From Mesostigma viride (lineage: Eukaryota > Streptophyta > Mesostigmatophyceae > Mesostigmatales > Mesostigmataceae): 64,000 bases of DNA. Position numbers and translations under genes: made by a program. This document shows, piece after piece, positions 55,401-64,000 of the stretch (the first letter of the stretch is position 1; each line of letters opens with the position of its first letter). The notes below the pieces were generated by a model that worked only from the letters and a program-made list of their open reading frames with translations, ran no database searches and had not been told where the DNA came from. The stretch spans positions 1,067,285 through 1,131,284 of the forward strand of contig RPFO01000079.1 of NCBI GenBank assembly GCA_009746045.1, written 5' to 3'.

Positions 55401-56642
55401 GTGCAAACCAAAGGGGACCAATTGCGCAGCATCTTGGTGACTTCTTACGGTACCACGCCACCATGCCCTTTACAGAAGGGTGTGTGGCAGGGCTGCGTGC
55501 TGTCGCCCTACCTGTTCATTATTGTGGTTGAATACGTAATGATTCAGGCGCGTAAGCGATTTGTCCGCATCGTGGGTAGGGAACCAGGGGTGCAGGTTGC
55601 TAACCACTTCTGGCATGGCGGAGCGGAAACGGAGATTCGGCTGGCAGACACCATCTACGCAGACGACACCACCCTCTTCGAGGACACTGGGCACGTGCAG
55701 ACATATTGGCTTGACTGCCTGGCTATCGAGGCCCGTGCAGTGGGGCTTGAGGTCATGCAGCAAGAAGACAGAGGCCCGTCAGTGGCGGTTGGGCTCACCC
55801 ACTCACCGCCACCCCTCTATCTCCTAGACGGCTCTCGAGTCCTGTATCGGGACCGCGTCAAGCTGCTGGGCAGCCTGCTCCCCAGCTGCGAGGTTGATGT
55901 GGACCATCGCATCTCCCTCGCCTGGCACGCTTTACGCCAGTACCGGGCCCTGTGGTGCAAGCCCCTGGGCAAGATCGAGAAACAGGACCTGTTTAAGGTC
56001 CTCGTCCTTCCTGTTCTCACGTACGGGGCCGAGACGTGGACCCTCACCGCCGACCTGGCCCGCAAGCTGGACGGCGCGGTCACCAACATGATGCGCTCCA
56101 TTTTCAGAGTAGGATATGCTGCTCATGTCCTCAATGAGGACCTGTACCAGGGCATGCCATATATCACCAGCACCAACCAGGTAGACACCTCACGTGGCCC
56201 CCCTGCGGGACTGCCACCAGCTCAGCCTGGCCGGCACCTCCTGACGTGGGCCGGGCCGGCCCGTGATGTTAGACGCCTTAAAGGCCCGCACCTTCAAAGA
56301 ACAGCTAGTAGAGGACATGGGGGGCCTAGGCCTCTCCGTGATTTGGAAGAAGATGATGGACAAGGCCAAGTGGGCCCAGGTCATAGAGGACAACGAGCCC
56401 CCCCTGTGGGGAAGCGCCCGCGTGTGCAAACCCGCGGGAGGCACGCCAGATAGCTCCCCTAGGGCAGCGTGATGCTGTTTAGATAGATGTTGTAGAGTGA
56501 TGCTGTTAGATAGCTGTTGTAGGTAGCTGATGTAGATAGATTATTAGACTAGGTAGGACTGTTTGCACCCACCCATCCATCCATCGGGGTCAATGGTCCG
56601 TGACTCCCCAACGGGAGCACGAGTCTAATTAATTAATTAATT
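55401..56642 (+). pseudogene. LINE family C ORF2 fragment (reverse transcriptase) with 3' end
   Basis: It runs from TTPPCPLQKGVWQGCVLSPY (5'-truncated) through LADTIYADDTTLFEDTGHVQ (YADD intact), WLDCLAIEARAVGLEV, FKVLVLPVLTYGAETWTLTA and LNEDLYQGMPYITS. A frameshift near 56,250 moves the end to DALKARTFKEQLVEDMGGLG ... VIEDNEPPLWGSARV. The 3' UTR ends with the family C hairpin (CTCCCCAACGGGAG core) and (TTAA)n. This is the longest continuous RT reading frame in the window (about 290 codons before the shift). Confidence 0.85.
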
Positions 56643-57240
56643 GGTGACGGCGCCGTCGAGTCGTTGCTCCAGCTCCTGCGTCAGTGTCCAGGTCTCGGCG
56701 CCGTAGGTCAGGATCGTCAGAATGACGACCTTGAAGAGGTCACGCTTGACGATCCGGGGTAGGGCGGGGTTGCTCCACCAGCGGCTTTGGTCATGGAGGT
56801 GCGCCCACGCCATGCCGATCCGTGTCGTCATGTCGTCCTTGCAGTCGGGAAGCCAACTGCCGAGCAGCTTGAAGCGGCCTGAAGTAGGGTAGTTGACCTC
56901 GAGCGGTGTCGTCTAAGAGGCGGAGTGTGGGTGGGGGCCCTGCCATGCCGAGGGCCAGGGCCTCCGTTTTGGGGCTGATTTCTAGACCAACCGCCCGAGC
57001 CGCGAGCGCCAGGCAGTCCAGCCAAAGTTGGGAAGACTCCGGCTTCTCGATGAGCGTGATGTCGTGGGCATAAATGAGGTAAGCTAGTAAGTTCTGCTTG
57101 TTATAGTCGGCCCCCCTTCGCCAAGCTCGTTCGTGATCGCTAGGCCAGGGGCACGGCCTGCAATGCTAGCAAAGCGAGCACGTGCCTGGCGCATAACATG
57201 ATCCACTACAATAATAAACAGGTTCGGCGACAGGACGCAA
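56643..57240 (-). pseudogene. LINE family B ORF2 internal fragment
   Basis: On the minus strand it matches about 11,890-12,500 of the plus-strand copy, from the GCVLSPNLFIIVVDHVM region through the YAHDI (YADD mutated) site to TLTQELEQRLDGAVTN, where it is cut by the tail of the family C element. Several indels. Confidence 0.75.
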
Positions 57241-57284
57241 CCCTGCCCGAGACGCCGGTCTGCAGTGGGCATGGCGGGGTAGTG

Positions 57285-58065
57285 GAGGTCCTTGGCGAGC
57301 ACCGCAAGCGCATGCTCCTCAAGGTCCTGGTCCTCACGGTGCTCACGTATGGCGCCGAGGCATGGACGCTCACGGACACGCTGGCGGCCAAGCTCAACGC
57401 CACGGTAACCAGGATGCTCCGTCAGGCCCTGAAACATGTCGGGTTTTCCACGCATAGGTCTCTAGAATCTTTGTACCAGGGCATGCCTCGCATTTCGGAC
57501 GAGATTAGACAGCGTAGGATAGCATTCGTAGGACATCTTGCTCGCACCAGCCAGGTAGACACCGCCCTCGGTCTGGCCGGCCCCCAGCGGCTTGGCCAGC
57601 CAGGACGGCATATCCTGACCTGGCCTGGCCCTTGGAAGGACATTCCTAAGAAGGTAGGCAAACATGTCATGACCTACCCACAGCAGTTGATGGCTGACCT
57701 AGTGGTCCCAGCGCAGTTTGAACATCGCATTCACTCCCTCTCTCTTGCTTGGACTGCTATGCAGGACAAGAAGAGGTGGAAGACCATTGTCTGGAGGCTC
57801 ATACGCCCGCCCCTGTGGGCAAGCCCCCTCCCCCCGAGCGCTTTGCTGAGTAGAGGGGCGCTTTGCTGAGTAGAATAGGTAGGGTTTTCTAGATAAGATT
57901 AGCTTAGAGTTAGATTAGTTCGGTTTCACGGCTTTGTTCCCCCTCCATCCATCCACGCAGTCACGTGTCTATTAATTAATTAATTAATCCATCCACGGGA
58001 ATATGTGCTACATGATCTCCCAACGGAGTCATGTTATAATTTAATTTTTAATTTTTTTTAATGGC
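57285..58065 (+). pseudogene. LINE family A ORF2 C-terminal fragment with 3' end
   Basis: GEHRKRMLLKVLVLTVLTYG, AEAWTLTDTLAAKLNATVTR, SLESLYQGMPRISDEIRQRR and QFEHRIHSLSLAWTAMQDKK run in one frame to a stop near 57,869. The 3' UTR and hairpin (ACATGATCTCCCAACGGAGT) end at about 58,065. A tiny family B insertion interrupts the UTR at 57,957-57,987. Confidence 0.85.
57948..57996 (+). mobile_element. 31-nt solo LINE family B tail with 9-bp target-site duplication
   Basis: TCCATCCAC (57,948-57,956 and 57,988-57,996) flanks GCAGTCACGTGTCTATTAAT plus TAATTAATTAA. The empty site is visible in the sister copy at about 13,425-13,445. Confidence 0.92.
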
Positions 58066-58114
58066 GGGGTAACTAATGCCGTCACATGCTTTTTCTTATT
58101 CTTATTCTTACTCT

Positions 58115-58830
58115 TATTATTCGTCAAGCGTGATCTCTTCAAGGTCGTCAGTTCTGACGATCCTGACCTACGGCGCCGAGGCCTGGACACTGACGCTCCA
58201 GCTGGAGCAACGACTCGACAGCACCGTCACCAAGATGCTGCGCAAGGCCCTTAACATCCCCTTTGGTTTGCACATTAGTAATGAGGATTTGTACGCTGAT
58301 TTGCCCTATGTTTCCCACATTATTAGGCACAAGCGCCTGGGCCTAGCCGGGCACCTGGCCGGCCCGCACAGATCAGGTAGACACATCAGATAGACTAGCT
58401 GGCACCAAGCCCGCCCAGCCTTGGTGATATGTCCTCATATGGCGTGCCCCAGGCCGCGCGCGGCAGGGACGCCACCCGTGGACTTTTCGTGATAGACCCG
58501 GCATGGACATGTGCTACACTTGACGTGACGGGCTCACACCCGGGCAGCCTCCTGGTTTGTCTGTAATATGGAGGCAGATGGTATGCAAGGATAGATGGCA
58601 AGTAGTGATGAAGGAGACCACCCCCAAGTCTGTGGGGGCTCCGCGTGTGACCGCGTATGGCATTCATAGCGATTCGGGCCGAGGTGCCCACACCCCTGTA
58701 ACTAGGACCTAGATGGCTAACACCATCCATTCCATCCCATGTTCCCCTCCCACTGAGGACTTATGCTCACGTGACGCAGTCACGTGTCTATTCATTAAAT
58801 AATTAATTAATTAACTAATTAATTAATTAA
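58115..58830 (+). pseudogene. LINE family B ORF2 C-terminal fragment with full 3' end
   Basis: VLTILTYGAEAWTLTLQLEQ, NIPFGLHISNEDLYADLPYV, then frame breaks; the rest of the 3' region follows the 12,620-13,072 copy. Perfect hairpin CACGTGA-CGCAG-TCACGTG at 58,768-58,786, then a long TTAATTAA-type tail. From 58,830 to 59,119 I see nothing further. Confidence 0.85.
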
Positions 58831-59119
58831 TCAATAACTAATGCATATACATGTGCAAACGACACACGTACATGCTTCATGATCCTGATGGCCGGTCAAT
58901 CTTCACGTTGATCATTTGCAGGAGCACTCGACCATGGAGAGCATGACAGGGCGCACGTGTGATCCAGATGACTTGTTTCACTAGCTAGCTAGCTCCTTTA
59001 AAGCTACCACTAGATGCACGAACAATCCTCATTAGAAGATGCCCCATCAGAGTTTCGATGATATGCAAACATGCCGCACGATCAAGAAAGACCTTCCTTC
59101 AGAAAAACTGCTCGTTGCT

Positions 59120-61117
59120 TCACATGCTTCTTGGTGCACCCATCTTTGCTAACTGCAAGTTTCTAAGCTTCATCACAAACTTCACAAGCAAAGAATTAAA
59201 AAGTTCAGGGTCATCCATGTAGCATGGATGCCTTCCATCCTTGAAAATGACCTGCAGCCGAAGAGAGGCATAGGTAGCAGTCCATGCGCTTACTATGGAA
59301 GTCAGTTCAGAAAAATAGGCATCCAGCAGGCACGCAAAGGTTCGATGCAGCGAAAAGCAGGGATTTTTACGGTGTGTGACTAAACACATGCAAAAAACGG
59401 AAGCGCCAATCCGGATTGCCCAGGTTGTGAATTCGCGGAGTAAGGGAAGCCACCCGGTGATAGCCGTGCACCAAGTGTAGGAACAATATTCTGATCATGC
59501 TAATTGACCTTAAGTTGCTCTTATTCGGTGCAACAGTAGCCATAATGAAGAAACTAAACAAAAGACACCAAACAGAAGGGAGAGGATCACAACACAGACA
59601 CGGGGTGGGGAACGGTAATGCTTCGCATAACCTCGTACCATGCCTCACCAGCCCTCATCTTCCACCTGCCTCTCATGGTCCCTATGCATCCCTGATCAAC
59701 TGTCCACAGTCCACTCGCTTGTAGGATAGACTATACGGCTTCCATCACCACCAGGGAACTTAGTGCACTGCGGCTCCCAAATGAGGCCACGTGCCAAATC
59801 GACCCATTACAAGTAGTGCCTGCTCCCATTACAGATATAAATGCCCGTGCTCAGAAAACACCAGCTCATGCCAGCGCCACACCTGGTCCCATGATAGCCC
59901 CATGGCAGTAACAGACCGACGTGCTTGGCACCTGAGCGCTACTCCTGCATGTCACAGCCGGCGAGTGGAACTCAAAACAGCAGGAACGGGCACACCCCGG
60001 TTGACCAGCCGCCTTGCATCATAGGCGGCATGCCAATGTCGCCCCATACCGCACCGATTGAAGATCCACAGCGCTATTGCCAATACGTGCAGATTTAAGC
60101 AGATCCATATTAGCTTTGTTGGTAACAAAAGATGACGTTCAAATATCCTTCCTGTAAACCTGCCTCCAGTGACCCTTAACATGGGAAAAGACACCAGAAG
60201 CCCTATCAAGACCTACAAACCCATTTACGACAATTAGGAGCTTGTACTACCTCATGATTGCAAGATCTTACGGGCTCCTACGCGCGGTACACACCACATC
60301 GGCCTCCTTGAAAAGGTGTGCCAAGCTGTCCGCCCGGCGAGGGTTGTCCAGCTCGCCCCACAGCACCATCGTGGGCACCTGCGGTCGACAGCAGTGGGGC
60401 CATGGTCCATACCGTTACCAACACCAGCATCGCAGGCGAGGCGATATGGAATAAGAATAAAGTGTTGGATGGCAAGGCGTTGGATGATAGGCAAATACAG
60501 GAGTGGCGGCCGCTGAGCAATTTTTTGTCTTTCTTGCTGCGCAAATTTTGGTCCTCACCATCATGGGCAGAGAGGAACATGTTTAAACAGATACGGCCTG
60601 CTGGCCCGCCAGGAAAACAAACACACAAAACAAGGAAAAGAAGCATCCCTTGTGAGCGTTAATAGACCCAGATCATGAGGACGGTGAAGCTGTGCACCCT
60701 GCCAACCTAGATTTCGTGGTGGAGATCAGGTAATGAACAAACAAACAGGTCGCATTTCCAAGTCCCCACCTGGCCCTACACTTTGTGAGGGCAGCCCTTC
60801 ATCAACAGGGGCTTCGGTTCGATAGCAATGGTGAGTGATTTCAACCCATGCCACAGAAGCCCGATCCAGGAGTGCTATTCACACACAAGTGCACGCACAC
60901 ATACACAGAAATGCTTCAACAGCAAAGAGAAAATTCGTTATGGTCCATGTACCTGCGACCCCTCCAGCATCGACTGGTACATGGCCACCCCCACGGGCGC
61001 GACGGGCACGTATCCAGCGGCCTGCGTGGGGTACTTGGCGATGAAGGGCAGGCTGTACGAGCCGCTCATGGAGGGCGACACGACGATGGGAGGCTCCATC
61101 TTCAGCACTTGGATCAG
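59120..61117 (-). CDS. ABHD14-like alpha/beta hydrolase, C-terminal three exons
   Basis: Exons 61,117-60,953 (55 codons), 60,378-60,295 (28 codons) and 59,251-59,120 (to stop) join in phase 0 at GT-AG borders. The first holds PPIVVSPSMSGSYSLPFIAK, with the nucleophile-elbow serine (S-P-S-M-S-G), then AAGYVPVAPVG. The second has VPTMVLWGELD with the acid Asp. The third has FKDGRHPCYMDDPELFNSLL with the catalytic His. This order and spacing match ABHD14A/B (CIB) proteins, whose ABHD14B member has been described as a lysine deacetylase; the substrate here is unknown. The N-terminal half (oxyanion loop region) is not in 61,118-61,310 and probably lies beyond the minisatellite, outside the window. 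Confidence 0.85.
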
Positions 61118-61311
61118 CTGGTGGGGGATGCAAGCAGGTGGGTGTGGGGAGTGGGGAACCGCGAGCAGCAGGCGATGGCATTGCAAGCATCAGCATGGTG
61201 GCAGGCTAGTGCCACACACAGGGTAGTCGCTGGATAGGGGAGGCAGACGGATCGCGCCGGACAACCCAGTAGGCGGATATGTGTGCCAGCTGGCCGCATC
61301 CACGTTAGCTC

Positions 61312-64000
61312 ACCCTCATGGTCAAACGCATGGTAGGCCAACGCTCATGGTCAAACTCATGGCAGGCCAACCCTCATGGTCAAACCCATGGTAGGCCAAC
61401 CCTCATGGTCAAACTCATGGTAGGCCAACGCTCATGGTCAAACTCATGGCAGGCCAACCCTCATGGTCAAACTCATGGTAGGCCAACCCTCATGGTCAAA
61501 CTCATGGTAGGCCAACCCTCATGGTCAAACTCATGGTAGGCCAACCCTCATGGTCAAACTCATGGTAGGCCAACCCTCATGGTCAAACTCATGGTAGGCC
61601 AACCCTCATGGTCAAACTCATGGTAGGCCAACCCTCATGGTCAAACTCATGGTAGGCCAACCCTCATGGTCAAACTCATGGTAGGCCAACCCTCACCGTC
61701 AAACTCATGGTAGGCCAACCCTCATGGTCAAACTCATGGTAGGCCAACCCTCATGGTCAAACTCATGGTAGGCCAACCCTCACAGTCAAACTCAAGGTAG
61801 GCCAACCCTCATGGTCAAACTCATGGTAGGCCAACCCTCATGGTCAAACTCATGGTAGGCCAACCCTCATGGTCAAACTCATGGTAGGCCAACCCTCATG
61901 GTCAAACGCATGGTAGGCCAACCCTCATGGCCAAACTCATGGTAGGCCAACCCTCATGGTCAAACTCATGGTAGGCCAACCCTCATGGTCAAACTCATGG
62001 TAGGCCAACCCTCATGGTCAAACTCATGGTAGGCCAACCCTCATGGTCAAACTCATGGTAGGCCAACCCTCATGGTCAAACTCATGGTAGGCCAACCCTC
62101 ATGGTCAAACTCATGGTAGGCCAACCCTCATGGTCAAACTCATGGTAGGCCAACCCTCATGGTCAAACTCATGGTAGGCCAACCCTCATGGTCAAACTCA
62201 TGGTAGGCCAACCCTCACGGTCAAACTCATGGTAGGCCAACCCTCACGGTCAAACGCATGGTAGGCCAACCCTCATGGTCAAACTCATGGTAGGCCAACC
62301 CTCATGGTCAAACTCATGGTAGGCCAACCCTCACAGTCAAACTCATGGCAGGCCAACCCTCATGGTCAAACTCATGGTAGGCCAACCCTCATGGTCAAAC
62401 GCATGGTAGGCCAACCCTCACAGTCAAACTCATGGTAGGCCAACCCTCATGGTCAAACTCATGGTAGGCCAACCCTCATGGTCAAACTCATGGCAGGCCA
62501 ACCCTCATGGTCAAACTCATGGTAGGCCAACCCTCATGGTCAAACTCATGGTAGGCCAACCCTCATGGTCAAACTCATGGTAGGCCAACCCTCATGGTCA
62601 AACTCATGGTAGGCCAACCCTCATGGTCAAACGCATGGTAGGCCAACCCTCATGGTCAAACTCATGGTAGGCCAACCCTCATGGTCAAACGCATGATAGG
62701 CCAACCCTCACAGTCAAACTCATGGTAGGCCAACCCTCACGGTCAAACTCATGGTAGGCCAACCCTCATGGTCAAACTCATGGTAGGCCAACCCTCATGG
62801 TCAAACTCATGGTAGGCCAACCCTCACAGTCAAACTCATGGTAGGCCAACCCTCATGGTCAAACTCATGGTAGGCCAACCCTCACAGTCAAACTCATGGT
62901 AGGCCAACCCTCATGGTCAAACTCATGGTAGGCCAACCCTCATGGTCAAACGCATGGTAGGCCAACCCTCATGGTCAAACTCATGGTAGGCCAACCCTCA
63001 TGGTCAAACGCATGGTAGGCCAACCCTCATGGTCAAACTCATGGCAGGCCAACCCTCATGGTCAAACTCATGGCAGGCCAACCCTCATGGTCAAACTCAT
63101 GGTAGGCCAACCCTCATGGTCAAACGCATGGCAGGCCAACCCTCATGGTCAAACTCATGGTAGGCCAACCCTCATGGTCAAACTCATGGTAGGCCAACCC
63201 TCATGGTCAAACGCATGGCAGGCCAACCCTCATGGTCAAACTCATGGTAGGCCAACCCTCATGGTCAAACTCATGGTAGGCCAACCCTCATGGTCAAACT
63301 CATGGTAGGCCAACCCTCATGGTCAAACTCATGGTAGGCCAACCCTCATGGTCAAACTCATGGTAGGCCAACCCTCATGGTCAAACTCATGGTAGGCCAA
63401 CCCTCATGGTCAAACTCATGGTAGGCCAACCCTCATGGTCAAACTCATGGTAGGCCAACCCTCATGGTCAAACGCATGGCAGGCCAACCCTCATGGTCAA
63501 ACTCATGGTAGGCCAACCCTCATGGTCAAACTCATGGTAGGCCAACCCTCATGGTCAAACTCATGGTAGGCCAACCCTCATGGTCAAACTCATGGTAGGC
63601 CAACCCTCATGGTCAAACTCATGGTAGGCCAACCCTCATGGTCAAACTCATGGTAGGCCAACCCTCATGGTCAAACTCATGGCAGGCCAACCCTCATGGT
63701 CAAACTCATGGTAGGCCAACCCTCATGGTCAAACTCATGGTAGGCCAACCCTCACAGTCAAACTCATGGTAGGCCAACCCTCATGGTCAAACTCATGGTA
63801 GGCCAACCCTCATGGTCAAACTCATGGTAGGCCAACCCTCATGGTCAAACCCATGGTAGGCCAACCCTCATGGTCAAACTCAAGGTAGGCCAACCCTCAC
63901 AGTCAAACTCATGGTAGGCCAACCCTCATGGTCAAACTCATGGTAGGCCAACCCTCATGGTCAAACCCATGGTAGGCCAACCCTCATGGTCAAACTCATG
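61312..64000. repeat. 29-bp minisatellite, about 93 copies, running off the window
   Basis: Unit CATGGTCAAACTCATGGTAG plus GCCAACCCT. Common variants change CTC to CGC or CCC, TAGG to CAGG and ATGG to ACAG/ACGG. It contains an internal near-repeat (CTCATGGT twice). Because 29 is not a multiple of 3 the frame rotates and ORFs such as those at 61,318 and 63,000 are artefacts. It probably lies in an intron, or just 5', of the ABHD14-like gene. Confidence 0.97.

Noticed and set aside
61318-63308. MVKLMVGQPSWSN-type repeat proteins
   Set aside because: A 29-bp unit rotates frame every copy; the ORFs are stretches between rotating stops in a minisatellite.
61312-64000. CRISPR-like array
   Set aside because: Contiguous 29-bp units without spacers and no cas genes.

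Overview
This is a eukaryotic, intron-rich and repeat-rich window. Three things suggest a green-lineage alga (Viridiplantae). A short (TTTAGGG)3 tract lies at 22.13-22.15 kb. Coding exons are GC-rich with GT-AG introns of several hundred bases to about 2 kb. The rest is mostly LINEs, a Harbinger element, MITE-like elements and minisatellites. The species is not identified, and all family assignments are from recognising motifs, not from database searches.

Three host genes can be read with confidence. (1) COP9 signalosome subunit 3 (CSN3), minus strand, 13,885-23,227. I resolved ten exons with consistent phase, giving 439 aa. (2) A SET-domain lysine methyltransferase of the RuBisCO-LSMT/SETD3/SETD6 type, plus strand, from 24,924. 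Six phased exons are resolved to 28,823; the 3' end is not. It is divergent from CSN3, with about 1.7 kb between the two starts. (3) The C-terminal half of an ABHD14-like alpha/beta hydrolase, minus strand, 59,120-61,117, with Ser, Asp and His positions of a triad on three phased exons. A fourth, unidentified multi-exon gene is suggested on the plus strand between about 43.0 and 49.6 kb.

Layout: 0-7 kb holds a transposon-like exon, simple repeats and a ~830-bp CCCA array. 7-13.5 kb is a cluster of broken LINE copies (ORF1-like and reverse-transcriptase pieces). 13.9-23.2 kb is CSN3, whose introns carry a 23-bp minisatellite (about 48 copies), a 61-bp tandem repeat and CCCG/CCCA arrays. 23.2-29 kb is the SET gene. 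29.5-41.6 kb is dominated by inverted duplications and DNA transposons: a TTAA-ended 1.7-kb TIR element, a 1.1-kb palindrome, a 4.3-kb two-gene Harbinger element beside an inverted copy of one of its genes, and a 1.5-kb palindrome encoding a zinc-finger/PIP-box protein. 42-49.6 kb holds the unidentified gene. 49.7-58.8 kb is a second LINE graveyard. 59-61 kb is the hydrolase. 61.3-64 kb is a 29-bp minisatellite that runs off the window.

The most unusual observations are two. First, in at least five of nine CSN3 introns the exon/5'-splice-site junction is duplicated just downstream, once at least six times, and arrays appear to have grown from these copies. Second, LINE family B has a 3'-terminal hairpin followed by a (TTAA)n tail, and tiny 24-31 nt insertions with clean 8-9 bp target-site duplications repeatedly start at the same hairpin-loop position.
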